DNA of 64,000 nt, taken from contig JADLSH010000279.1 in assembly GCA_016169945.1 (NCBI GenBank), positions 62,001 to 126,000 on the forward strand, read 5' to 3'. This document shows positions 1-11,500 of this stretch, in pieces. Within the stretch, counting starts at the first letter, position 1. The number at the start of each line of letters is the position of its first letter. Below the pieces are notes generated by a model that was given only the letters and a program-made list of their open reading frames with translations, was not told where the DNA came from and searched no databases. This DNA is from Trachythela sp. YZ-2020 (Eukaryota; Cnidaria; Anthozoa; Malacalcyonacea; Clavulariidae). Position numbers and translations under genes: made by a program.

Positions 1-258
1 TGCCACGACATCCCATTCATTACTGCAGTCCAAAATCTCTTTAATTGGACACATTTTTACAGAGTCTTCAAATTCTCTGAATTGGAAACAGTATTCAGAC
101 TGGTCAGGGAAGGATACTTTTGCCATATCATTTATAATTAACTTGTCACCTTTGCTCGTGAAACGTTGCAACTTTATCGGAATTGAAATTCGCAATCTAA
201 TGAAACTTCTTCAAAAGAAACTGTCTCAACGAAAAGTTTAGAGAAAAGGAAACAATAT
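1..258. other. No gene recognised
   Basis: AT-rich DNA immediately upstream of the Helitron remnant. No open frame or repeat could be supported. It may include the 5' end of the Helitron, but a 5'-TC terminus cannot be fixed by eye. Confidence 0.5.
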
Positions 259-693
259 ATGAAAGAATATATGAAAGAAAGAAGGAAGGATAATGAATTA
301 AAAAAGAAAGAAATTGAAAGAAAAAAGCCATATAATAAAATCTATAAAAATTCAAATCCTGAAAAAGTCAAGGCATCTTGGCAAAAAGCCTCTGAAACAT
401 ACAGGAAATCAAATCCTGAAAAGGTTAAGGAATCATATCTGACATCCACTGCAACATACAGAAAAACAAATCCTGAAAAGACTAAGAAATCATTTAGGAC
501 AGCCAATGCAACATACAGAAAAACAAATCCAGAAAAGGTTAAAGAATCTTCTATCAAAGCAACTGCAACATATCGACAGTCAAAGCCAGAAAAAGTTAAA
601 GAATCATCTACAAACTCAAGTAAAATATATAATCAGAACTATCCAGAAAGAGTTCAAAATATTAAAAAAAAATATATATTAAAAGAAAAATAG
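259..693 (+). pseudogene. Helitron leader ORF with 19-aa Lys-rich repeats
   Basis: This 144-residue frame is built of about five tandem 19-residue units (57 bp) with consensus YRKxNPEKVKES followed by a variable Ser/Ala/Thr spacer. It is strongly basic and low in complexity. The same kind of array precedes the Rep domain in cnidarian Helitron-like proteins, as I remember them. The frame closes at TAG 691-693 in an A-rich stretch. A different frame continues directly (IAHTENENGSG...) to the CTCCDQ motif near 870. The stop therefore probably reflects an indel in the A-run around 660-690 rather than a genuine end. Confidence 0.7.
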
Positions 694-839
694 CTCATAC
701 TGAGAATGAAAATGGGAGTGGACCCAAAAGATTAAAGAGTGGCTCATCCAAAGATAATTCATTTGAAATATTACAAGAAACTTCTGATAATACAAGGTCA
801 CCAATAAGCGTAGCTAAAGGCATTGAATTATTTCATAAG

Positions 840-2090
840 AACATTAGTGTTGGACCAGAATATATTTGTACCTGTTGCGACCAATGGACCATTCCCCTAT
901 TAAACTGACTTTTGAACTAGGAAATTGTATCAGTACAGCTGGAAAGAGCATCCTAAGTTTAGTAAAATTGCAAAGTTTGGTTGCGAAATGTTGTAAAATG
1001 TGGAAAATATAGCGCTGTGAAGCTGTAAATTTTCTATACTTTTGTATTACGCGTGGAAAACGGTTACCACTTTTAAAAAAGTGGTAACCATTTTGCAAGT
1101 ATGTGAGCTGCCTAGTGGAGGACAACTTAGTATTCATTGGGAATGTAGTTAATGTACCTGCTGATGTTAATTCAACTGTTAGCGTTTTACCAAGACCAAT
1201 TAATGAGTCACAAACCATTCCAATTAAATTAAAGAGGTGGCTTGGTTACAAACACCATTATCAGTTTCAGAATGTTAGACCTACGAAAGTTTTAGAAGCA
1301 GCTGAATACTTGGTCCGTAACAGTGAAATATTTAAGAACGAAGGTATACAACTTGTGGATAATTATCTATCCAATTCAGTCAATAATGAGGGAGAATGGT
1401 CAGAATTTATTTCTAAAGATGCTAAAGAGACTTCAGACAATCTATCAAACAATTTGAATTCTCAATGTCAAGAAGAAGTAGGGACGCAAGCAACTAGTAA
1501 TGACACCATTGACAATGACACAGATGATGAGTGGTGCCAAGCGTCTACTGAGCAATCATCAGGTGTTATGGATACATTATTACAAGAACCAGACATAACT
1601 CAAGATGGTGATAGAATAATAAGTTTTGCGCCAGGAGAAGGAAATAGACCACTTGGTATTTTTATGGACAAAGATTCTGTCTTTCCCTACTATTTATTGT
1701 GGCAAACGTCAAGCTGACAACAAGGAAAGAACCAAGCCTGTTCATTATAGCACATTGTGTAAATGGGAATTACGAAGCAAAGATGGAAGAGTTGCCCAGT
1801 CGGTAAAGAACATTTTTTATAAATTGAAAAAACTACAAATAAGGCAAATTCAAGGAAGTGCTAGTTTATCATTACGCAAATGTAAAACAAAAGGTAAAAC
1901 ATACACAGCTGGAGATCTGAAATCGGAAAGTTCTGTGAATAAGCTAATAAATTTAGATGAAGGATTTAGATTTTTAAGAAATTTACGCGGCTCACCTCCA
2001 TATTTTGAAAGATGTAAGAAAGATCTATTTGCAATGATTAGACAGCTTGGTACAATGATTAGACAGCTGAAACTCGATGGATTCACTTGA
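840..2090 (+). pseudogene. Helitron N-terminal region (DUF6570-like), frame-broken
   Basis: Residues from about 860 read VGPEYICTCCDQ, the Cys-rich segment seen before DUF6570. The frame 1103-1717 then shows GNVVNVPADVNSTVSVLPR and KRWLGYKHHYQFQNVRPTKV, typical of DUF6570 in Helitron proteins. It ends with the FAPGEGNRPLGIFMDKDS signature. A one-base shift near 1690 moves the reading to frame 1626-2090 (FPTIYCGKRQ, FRFLRNLRGSPPYFERCKKDLFAMIRQLGT). At 2035-2070 a 14-bp word (atgattagacagct) is tandemly duplicated. It replaces the segment that normally leads into the Rep core, and the frame then shifts again. Confidence 0.75.
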
Positions 2091-2863
2091 TTAAAATTCT
2101 AGGTCGTCTTATTGATAATAAAGACTATACTGATGATGAAGTTAAACAAATGACATGGCAGAAAAAGTCTGAACTGATACAAAAAGATCCAGTTACATGT
2201 GCAAGAAATTTTGAACATATGGTGCAATTGTTTATCCACAACTTTATTAAAAGTTCATGTCACCCAATAGGAGAAGTTGTTGACTTTTTCTATCGCGTTG
2301 AATTCCAACAAAGAGGATCTACTCATATTCACGGACTATTCTGGATAAAAAATGCACCCGAGTATGGAAAAGATTCTGACGAGGATATTGTTAGGTTTGT
2401 TGATAGTTATGTTTCATGCAAAGCTGACTCCGATGATTTAACTGATCTCGTAAATTTACAAAGACATAAACACTCCAAAACGTGCAAGAAAAGAGGTAAC
2501 GCTGTTTGCAGATTTAATTTTCCGTTACCACCAATGCCAAGGACTATGATCTTAGAGCCTTTATCTGAGACTGACCTAGACGAAAATGTCGTGGATATAC
2601 TAAAGAAAGGTTTAGAACGAGTTTGTTCACTATTAGACTCTATCAAAGCCGATGAAACTATGACCTTTGTTGAATTTCTTCACAAGTTGGATCTATCGGA
2701 ACAACAATATATAAAGGCTATTAGGCTTTCTCTCAAAAATAATACTTTGTTATTGAAACGATCGCCAGCTGAGATTAGAGTCAACTGCTATAATCCACAT
2801 TTAGCTAGAAAATCCAAAGCAACTAGAAAACGTATGTTTAGCAGATTTTGTTGCATGGTATAA
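2087..2863 (+). pseudogene. Helitron Rep (HUH nuclease) domain, truncated
   Basis: The frame opens with ILGRLIDNKDYTDDEVKQMTWQKKSELIQKDPVTCAR. It contains FFYRVEFQQRGSTHIHGLFWI, where HIH is the metal-binding HUH motif of Helitron Rep nucleases (plus 2280-2345). A Cys/His segment follows (QRHKHSKTCKKRGNAVCRFNFP). After VNCYNPHLARKSKATRKRM the reading jumps straight to sequence usually found much further on. The catalytic tyrosine region (YISK-type motif) is therefore deleted. Without it the protein could not nick DNA. Confidence 0.85.
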
Positions 2864-2942
2864 CTGCAAAAGTAAGAGTAATGAGCAAAAAACACCTAAG
2901 CCAAGTTCACTTTCAACAAATGATTATCTTCCAGAAAATAAT

Positions 2943-5091
2943 TTGAATGATAATGTAGATGATCTTTCTGACGTGGAACAAACGACTGAGAATGATGCGG
3001 AATATGAAATGAAAGGAGGAAACACTTTAGTAAAGAGGAATAAGCCGAGGATAATACGGTCAGTTAGATTTAATAAAAGCAAAGCTCCTGAAAATTACTG
3101 TAGAGAGCAAATTATGCTTTACACTGCTTGGCGAAATGAAGCGACAGATCTTCTGAAAGATGTCCAAACTTACCAAGATTGGTTTGAAGTCGTCAAAGAT
3201 GTGATCGAGCAGAACAAAAAACAATACGAGAATCATACCGAAGTTCTTGATAAAGCAGTGCAAGATATTGAAAATGATGAGTTTGGTAATGTAGTTGCCC
3301 CAAATGCACAATATAGAGATGAACAAGATAGAGATGAACAAGATAAAGAAATTGGATCGAAACCGAGTGAATTGTTTGGATGTTTCGATCCAGGAAAAAA
3401 TAAACAACATACTGAATACGACTTAATAAATGATATTGGTATGTATCCAAGGACAAATGACGATGAAGGACTTGTAGTCAAGAGATTGAAAGATGCCGAT
3501 TTTAGAAAACTTGTGCAATCACTTAATGTCGAACAGAAAGAGTTATTTTACCATGTACTGAACTCTGTTAAGTCTGATAAGTTGCCATTAAGACTTTTTT
3601 TAAGTGGAGGTGCTCGTGTAGGTAAAAGTACTGTTACAAATGCTTTATATGAAGCTCTTATAAAGTATTTGAATGCTCAACCAGAAAACGATCCCGATGA
3701 TGTCAGTGTTGTGAAAGTAGCCCCAACTGGTAAAGCTGCATTTAATATAAGAGGAAATACCCTTCATTCCGCCTTTAAGATTCCTGCAAACAGAGGCTTT
3801 AACTATTGTACACTTGACAGAGATAGATTGAATACAATTAGATCTCAACTACAGCGAATGAAAGTTGTGTTTATAGATATCAATGGTAGGCAGTGGGATG
3901 TTTAATTTTCTTGACTTACGATTGCAACAAATTATGGGAACGAAAGAACCTTTTGGCGGTCTTAGCATAATAGCTGTTGGCGACTTGTTTCAACTTAAAC
4001 CAGTCTTTGATCATTGGATATTTGAAAACTCAGAAGATGGCTATACAGCATTAGCAACAAATCTCTGGCAACAATATTTTCAAATGTTTGAATTATCAGA
4101 GGTTATGAGACAAAGAGAAGACAAGGACTTTGCTGAAATTTTGAACCGTATCAGAGAAGAAAACCATACATCAGATGACATTGGAGTTTTAAAATAAAGA
4201 ATTTTAAAGCTTAGTCCTCAACATCCTGATTATCCGATTCGTTCAACTCATTTATTTAGTACGAATGACGCAGTCAATCAACATAATCATGACATTTTCA
4301 ATAAATCTACAAACGAGAAGGTTGGGATAAAAGCAATTGATATTGTACTTGGAGATTTATCTGACGAGTTAAAAGAAAGGCTTAAGAAGCAAATACCAGA
4401 CGATCCTTCCAAAACCATGGGCTTATACTCAGTTTGTTCCATATTAAAAGATGCAATATACGACCTCACGACAAACGTGTCGGTTGTTGATGGTATGACT
4501 AACGGCGCTGAGTGTATAATTAAGAAAGTTGATTACCGTGTACCAGGTTCATCAAGACCAAGTATTATTTGGGTTTTATTTCAAGAAGAACATATTGGGA
4601 AAGATCATCGCAAAGAATATTCTCATCTTTACAATGAAAATATCGATAGACATTGGGTTCCAATTTTAGAGGTCACAAGACAGTTCAGAAGGCACAAAAT
4701 GCAAGTTCTTCGAAGGCAATTTCCTTTAAGGCCATCGGCAGCTAAAACTATTCACCGTTGTCAAGGAGATACATTAAATAAAGCAGTTGTTGACCTTCCA
4801 TCATGTAAACGAGAACATATGCACTATGTTGCACTTAGCAGACTAGGAAGCATCTCGGGACTACATATTCTGAACTTATATGAAAATAAAATAGCTGTGA
4901 GCAATTTTGCCAATTACATTTTGCTGGTGCGGCAACAAGAATATATACAAAAATTATTTACTGGACTATGGATAACACTATATGGATTAAATCATATGGA
5001 TTATACCTGTGTCTTAGCAATACCTTATCAACTATGCGCCACCAAGTATCAAGAAACTATACTAACGAGTAAAATATATACAATACAATCA
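2943..5091 (+). pseudogene. Helitron Pif1-like helicase, frame-broken
   Basis: Superfamily 1B helicase motifs appear in order over three frames. Walker A is LSGGARVGKST (3600-3635), with Arg where Gly is usual. Motif Ia is APTGKAAFNIRGNTLHSAF. Walker B (VFID) is at 3870-3880. Motif III is GGLSIIAVGDLFQLKPV, followed by LSEVMRQREDKDFAEILNRI. The C-terminal motifs are PSAAKTIHRCQGDT and HMHYVALSR (4730-4850). A 2-nt loss at about 3885 splits Walker B from its MVGSGMF continuation. An in-frame TAA at 4195-4197 interrupts GVLK/RILKL. Otherwise the frame is readable to about 4943. The rest of the open frame has no recognisable motif. Confidence 0.88.
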
Positions 5092-5094
5092 TGA

Positions 5095-5893
5095 ACATAA
5101 CGTGATATGAACTGCAAAAAGTACATGGTTTCCACGAAAATCTTTTAGAACCAGCGATTCTATTTAAGCCATAAATTCACCAAGATCAGAAAAAAGCCGA
5201 CTCAACAATTTTAAACGATGTCAAATGGTTGTGGAATGTTCACATCAAACAATTAACACACATGTGTATTATCGCACATGTCCTTGCTGGTCATAAAGAA
5301 CAATGCTGACTTAACCATTCATATGTCTACACTGTAAATACGTTGGTTAGGATGTCTAAATATGAACACTACAATGAATAAATATACTGATAAAATAACA
5401 GTATTATATCAGAATTACTGTAAACCTTGTCACCAATATGATATGGGGAAATAAATATTCCAAAAACTAGTTCTGTTATCATCTAGTACTTAATTTATCA
5501 GCTTTTTACTGCTCTAAAGCTAATTTGAAAAGTATTCATGTGAAAAATATTTTCTCACGCTTTTAATTTGTCTTTGTCTCCTGAATCCACCATATCTACT
5601 TAGAGTCTTACGACTCAACTTTCAACAAAATTCAGATTTGGATCAACCTGAATTTATGCCGTAAATAAGTTAAAAATATTAATGCAAACCTCAATCCAGC
5701 TAAATTTTTAATCTATGATTTTTTATAGAATAAAACCATTATTATGCATTAGAACAGCATAAAGGAAATCTGTAATTTGATTATAGATTTAGTATGTTAA
5801 TAATAGAAACATGTGTTACATATAGCATTGTAACCCTCTATCTTGGCATACTGATATTTTCTGCAGAATCTACAAAAACAATAATAGTTAATT
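5095..5893. other. AT-rich stretch, no gene seen
   Basis: No supported open frame. It may contain the Helitron 3' end, since Helitrons carry a non-coding tail ending in a hairpin plus CTRR, but no convincing hairpin and terminus pair was identified by eye. Confidence 0.4.
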
Positions 5894-6016
5894 ATGGCTT
5901 CAAATAGATTTAGTTGTTCAGTGGAGTGTTTGATTTGTTCAAGGCAATTCACAAGTTCTGGAGCTACATGGCGACATATGATGAAGTCTCACAAACTCGC
6001 TATTCAATCAGTTTAG
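5894..6016 (+). CDS. 40-aa ORF with a single C2H2-like zinc finger
   Basis: A short frame starting MASNRFSCSVECLIC contains C-x2-C-x12-H-x4-H, the spacing of a C2H2 finger, and stops at 6014-6016. Such single-finger first exons occur in animal DNA transposon genes. Downstream, 6030-6470 contains patchy coding-like sequence (AEWLVTVQEQVNKALHPALLGIM around 6090-6170, then an acceptor-like tract and DGNSRRPLHPRR), suggesting a decayed multi-exon gene. I do not recognise the family. The finger spacing is seen directly; functionality is unproven. Confidence 0.35.
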   Translation: MASNRFSCSVECLICSRQFTSSGATWRHMMKSHKLAIQSV

Positions 6017-7241
6017 TTTCTAAACCAAGATAACTTGCCCAAACTATAATAAATCCTACTTTTATATCACCTGAATTAATAGCATACACCTCTTACGCTG
6101 AATGGTTGGTTACCGTCCAAGAGCAGGTAAACAAAGCTTTACATCCAGCTCTACTAGGTATTATGTTAGCACAATGTCAATGTGCTGATGTTCCTGCGAC
6201 TATTTAGAACATTAGATTAACTCTATAGCATAGCATTGCACACTCCACATTCAGGGATTACAAGTCTGTTGCTCTTTTTCCCCATATATGTAGACCTTAC
6301 TTTGTTTGTATATTTCAGGCTGATGGCAACAGTAGAAGACCCTTGCATCCCAGAAGAAGTTGTGCTATATTTTTAGCAAGAATTCTAGAACAACCTGACC
6401 AGGTTATTTCACCACATAGCATTAAGTATCTGAGTCAGAGGTTTACCGTATAAAGCTCAACTCCTCAAGCGCAGAAAATATTGTACAGAGTATACAACTT
6501 GGTTTATTGCAAATTGCTGTGGAAGAGCAGAAGATAGTTCGACTATGTCAATCAGCGGCATTTTCGGCATCATAATAAAGTTAAAACAGCTGCAGAAAAT
6601 ATAAAAAAACTTACAATGAAGGAAAAAATTGAACGAATGAAAGTGTCTGCCAATGTAGGATATTCTGTAAGAACAGAACGCCCAACATCGCGCAGCTTCC
6701 TAGTTGTGTCGATGGGTGAAGGAAGGTCGACCAGGGAAGCAGAAATTATTTATTGCCCAAGTCTATGCAAATTTCAATTGAGATTTTTCGTCTGGAAATG
6801 TGAATTGCAATAGATTTCTAACTGTACAGTTTTAAACATTCATGCTGTGTTTATAGGATTGTTTTGTACACTGGGACATTTTCTCTCAAGAATAACTGGA
6901 AATATTCCTTTATAGTTGCAGGATTCCATTTTGAATTATTTGACTGTCATCTTACAGTTATTATTACAGTGATCAAATAATGCAATGTCTGTGTAATATT
7001 GTCAAATTGCCAAACAAAATCTATTTGTCAACGGCGCCTAACTTGTCTTGATTCTGCCAATTCCCCTGCATTTTGCATTTCACTTTTTGGACCACCAAGT
7101 AGTAACATTGTTACAATATGAATGTATACACTGCCAAATAGATGACAGTTCCATGGTACTACAATATTTTCTCGCAAACATATGTCTATTGGTTAAGTTG
7201 AAGCAGAAATAATATACATTTTAAAAATTACAAAACACTAA
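6017..7241. other. Possible decayed gene, then AT-rich DNA
   Basis: Short coding-like patches to about 6660 follow the small zinc-finger ORF, but no domain is identifiable. 6815-7241 holds no supported feature. The stretch ends at the TAA target duplication of the 7.7-kb transposon. Confidence 0.35.
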
Positions 7242-7281
7242 TGCACATATCATCGTCTTCCCCGAGGGGGGTAAACCCGGG
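7242..7281 (+). repeat. Left terminal inverted repeat of the 7.7-kb element
   Basis: Begins TGCACATATCATCGTCTTCC and continues through GAGGGGGGTAAACCCGGG. It is preceded by TAA. It matches the reverse complement of 14927-14966 with two mismatches. Confidence 0.85.
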
Positions 7282-8006
7282 CGAACCCCTGCAAATGTCG
7301 TGGAATGTAAAGGATGTAAGGAGCAAAGTTTATCATTTCCCAAGGGTCCAAACAGTTAGGTAACATAATTTCTCTGGAGTCCTGGGGCATGTTGACATGC
7401 CAAATGGGTGCCACCTTCAAAAGTCAGTCACCAAGGCAATATAATGTCCGAAAGGCGAAACAGGTTATCATTCCGTATTTTATATATGCTGCAGCTTTAA
7501 TATAATAATAGACATGGTGGTCAAAGGAATATAATAGCTCAAACGAATTAACATATTCAATGTATTAATTTAAAAATGTTCATTCAAATCGCACATCAGT
7601 CAAATTGAAATCTAGAATGGCAAGCATACAACTGTCTCACTGCAAAATGGACCTTTATACCGTTTACAGTATTGCATTTCCCCCAGTGGTCTCGTTTTCA
7701 TGTGGGTTGTATTTCGTGCACATGAGGGTTTGTAAATTTAGTTGGGCTAAATATCGAAGAAAATCCTAACTATTCGTGCACGAAACATGGGTATATAAAT
7801 ATATTAACCTGCACGTGCGCCTGCCTAAATAAAAACGTAAAATGGAAACGAGGCAATTGGGGAAAATGCAATGAACGGTAAGGTGTATTAGTATACAAGT
7901 ATATAGAGCTCTTGCTTCACTCGCCAATATGAGCGCTGTGGCGGTGACGTAATTCGCTAATTTCAATTCACGTCGTGTCAAGAAACTTATAAAACAGCAA
8001 ATGAAA

Positions 8007-8106
8007 ATCCATAAAGACGTCTTAATAGCGTACATAATAAATCCATAAAGACGTCTTAATAGCGTATCATAACAACAAAAACAACAAAAACAACAAAAAC
8101 AACAAA
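8007..8106. repeat. 26-bp tandem duplication and (AACAAA)-type microsatellite
   Basis: The unit atccataaagacgtcttaat plus agcgta occurs at 8007-8032 and 8041-8066. An AACAAA/AACAAC simple repeat follows (about 8070-8106). On the minus strand this microsatellite truncates the PHD-exon frame into a low-complexity Cys/Phe tract. Confidence 0.9.
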
Positions 8107-8198
8107 AGAACTCCAGCAAAAGTTCAGCTTCTTCTTCAGTCATATTTACACATTCACCATGGAACCAGTTATCACAACCATCAAAGCAAATCATAAGC
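8107..8198 (-). pseudogene. Displaced PHD-finger exon
   Basis: A minus-strand acceptor (CCCTTTTAG) is followed by LMICFDGCDNWFHGECVNMTEEEAELL. This matches the second PHD exon of the plus-strand relative (FMICCDQCGEWYHGKCVGVSEQSANVL), including the Cys pair and the H-x2-C ligands and the same exon start. The last Cys pair is lost to the simple repeat. In the relative this exon lies upstream of the C-terminal domain, but here it lies about 300 bp beyond that domain's stop codon. It is therefore either a rearranged piece of the same gene or a scrap of another copy. Confidence 0.7.
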
Positions 8199-8500
8199 CT
8201 AAAAGGGTTGAAAAAATGAGCATGTTTGAGAACATGTTGCCAAGTCCTAAATTATTGTATGTACCTAAATTATATCGTATACTGCTTTATATATTATTGA
8301 CATGGTTTGTACCTTTCGTCCTCAGGCTCTTGACAAATACAATGCACAATTTCGTCCTCTCCACTTAAACTGTGCTGCAACATATCTACAATTTAAGGAT
8401 GTACAATTACAATAAAGCGTTCATTTCCGTTCCAAAATATCGCATGAATTTCACAATTCTTTGTAAGTATACCTTTTTCCGCTTGTACTTTCTTGGTTTT

Positions 8501-11500
8501 TCATTTCTCAGCTGCCTTTGCAGCGCCGCGCTTTCTTCGTTTCCTTACAGACAGTAAATGTTCAATCCACATTCTAACCTCTTCAGTCTTTAACAATGTT
8601 TTCCGTGCCAAATTCTCAGTTTCCTCCTCTGAGACCGTTTCCCTATCTCCCAAGAATTCTCTAATCATAACTGATGGAGGCTGGATTCTACTGTCTTTTC
8701 CTTTAATATTTACCCATTTGATATTCTCCTCTGGACTTAAGAAATGCCAATTGCATTTGTTGGAACACCGTTCACAGTCGGATTCCCACGACTTAATGCC
8801 GTCTGGAATAGGTACTGGAAGGCAGTGCTGTAAAAGTTACTTTTTTTTTGGAACTAGTTACAGTTACAGTTACATGTTCAAAAAAGGAACTAGTTACTGG
8901 TAAAAGTTACATGAAAAAAAACGTAACTAGTTACCGTTACAAAGTTACTTCAAAATTTTTGTAACTAGTTACAAAGTTACATTCCCCCAGTTTACTATTT
9001 AGTATTTACAATAACCGCAGGGGTATGGAGAAGAGCGGATTTCTAGCTTGTGACACTGGTACTGTCTTTAAATGAAGGAACAAGTCAACAACTACTCAAT
9101 AAACCAGCTACTCAATAGCCCATGAAAAATTAACAATTATGTTGAAAAAATCTTAAAATAGTGAAGATTTATACAATTTACAAAAATAATGCGCCCGTGA
9201 CCACTGACCAGTGGTCAGCAGATTAGCGTTGATAATTTGGCCAAGACGTTATGTTGCCTTGCATGAAATATTGAAATGTTCAATACTTCGATAGTTCGAT
9301 TACAGTACGTAATGAATTGACAATTTGAATTTGTCAAATTTGACTGTAGATTAATTAATTATTAAATGGTAGAAGTTAGCCTGAAAATGTAACGGAAAAG
9401 TAACTTTAACGCTGATAACATATGTAACGCGTTATCGTTCCATTTTTAGCAAAAAAGTAACTAGTTACAGTTACCTCCTTGCAAAATGTAACTAGTTACC
9501 CCTATAGTTACTCAAAAAAGTAACGATTACTTGTAATTTCGTTACTTGTAACGAAGTTACTTACAGCACTGCTGGAAGGTACGAAAGTGGGGGTCCACCC
9601 TCAAAACCATTTGAGTTCGACATCTGGTCTACCTTTACTGCAAACAGGATGTGGGCTTTTTTTTTTATAACATGGTAGCAACATGAAAATATAATTTTTC
9701 CGGAACGTTCTTTACAACGTAATTGTTCCTAACTGTCCATACTTTCTGGAAATATTTGAATTCGTCCGGATAATTTTTTTCAAGTAGCAGTTTCTTCTTC
9801 TTTGTACCTTGCAAGAATGTGATAAGGTTCTCTCTTCGTTGACAATCTTTTTTGGACACTGTATTGCTTGCACCTTTAACCAGTTTTATTGGATTACCTG
9901 CACATTGGCTTCCAGAGACTGAACGTATGTATACATCTGTCGCTGCATCAAGATTTTGTTTTAGTTTCTCCTCGTCGATGCCGTTATCATTTTGGTTTGA
10001 TCCATGTATTGTGGAAGGTATATAGAGATTTGAGTTCAGGAGTTCTGGAGTTCAACCCGATTAAGATAACTACCGCCACTGAATCTGGAAGTAACAATGT
10101 TACATTGCTTACCATTTTTTAAATGGTGTTCTGTCCACACAAATTGAACTTTGTTGTGTGATGGGCCCTCGTCCGTAGCTCCATCAACATGAATGCAATC
10201 AATTGGTTTATCTTTAAGTGTCGTTTGTAGCTCAAGTAGGTCATAAAGCATAAAGTCTGCTGCATGTTGATTTGGATGCTTTTCAAATAGCTTTGATGGT
10301 TTGACTACGCCGAAACAAACCTCTGGCGTGGTATCAGTCCCAATGAACATATACGAAGATGTTTGAAGTACGGACGAGTATTTGTTTACAAAATCAGTTC
10401 TGGTTGTTAATTCCGGCTTTTCTGCTTCACTCAAAATCTTATGTTGTTTATGCGTGTACATTGTATCCAGACGGAATCCAGCCGCATCATCCCTGTTCAA
10501 CACTACTTTGTCACAACCGTCCTTTAACTGTAGAAAATCCAAGCCTTTGTATAATGCGCAACTCCAGTGAGCGTCGACGTTTAAACGTACACTGAAACCC
10601 TTCCTTGCTCTTCGTGACAAAAGTTTGGCTGCCCCCCAATATCTCTTCAATGAAAGCCTTCACTTGTTACGAACCATACATAACTGCACAATGGTGCCAT
10701 AACCAAATTTTGTGTTATACTTTTTCTCAAGATATCTTTTTATGCGGTTGAATGTCAACTTTGGACCTTTTCTTGTGTTGCCAGTAAACGTGAGCACACC
10801 CGTTATTCGCCAAGAGTCTGCTCCTATTCTGCATTCTTTTGCGAATTCTTCAATATCTTTCCCGATGTGTGGGAATTTGGAAAGGGTTTTGCTGACAAAT
10901 TTCGGTACTCGTCGTTTCAGGAGTGATTTCTTTGCCACTTCTTTAGCCAGGAGTCGTTTCTTGAGTGTTTGAAAAGCGGCAGTTCTTTGTTTAATTTTTT
11001 TCTTCAATTTCTCATTTTTTCTTCATTGCTCACATCAATTTTAACCCAGTCTTCTGGATTGTCACTTTCAGAATCTGTTACTGCAAGCCCATCAGACACT
11101 CGTTCACTTGCAAGTACGCTCTCGTATGCTTCTCTTGACTCTATCACCAGTTTTAAATGGTCAGAGATAAGTTTGTTTTTGCTTAATAGGTCATAAAGAA
11201 CTTAATTGTTAAATGGTTTAACGTTTTTGTGTTAACATTATTAAAAGATACCGCCAACTCAGCCATAAAGGACACCCAGTTAAATTTGTTCTCCAGTAGA
11301 ACTTGCAACAAACTATCATCTGAGGGTAAGTCTTCTTTGCCAGGTTTGAAGTCGTTCTCATATGGGCCCACATCACTGTCACCACCGTCCGATGAATCAG
11401 ACATTTCCGAAGTGTCAGAATACGCATCTGAATCTGAAAAAACAATGTCAGAGGATTCTAGTGTTGCCTTCATTTTCGAATTCACTATGTCGTCCACATG

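Larger units (their letters stand above)
259..5091 (+). mobile_element. Degenerate autonomous Helitron
   Basis: Successive plus-strand frames give the order expected of animal Helitron RepHel proteins. These are a Lys-rich NPEKVKES repeat leader, a Cys-rich CTCCDQ segment, a DUF6570-like segment ending FAPGEGNRPLGIFMDKDS, a Helitron-like Rep region with an HxH (HUH) motif, and a Pif1-family helicase. In the family, Rep nicks and joins single strands during rolling-circle transposition and the helicase unwinds DNA. At least five frame breaks, one in-frame stop and a large internal deletion show that the copy is dead. The 3' hairpin and CTRR end were not located, so the true ends lie outside the coding limits given. 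Confidence 0.9.

Noticed and set aside
342..557. Minus-strand 71-aa ORF with repeats
   Set aside because: Antisense shadow of the Lys-rich Helitron repeat array. The repeated peptide follows from the DNA repeat.
7766..8194. Cys-rich CCFCCFCC protein, metallothionein-like
   Set aside because: The Cys/Phe tract is a translated AACAAA-type microsatellite. Only the first ~30 residues (PHD part) are protein-like.
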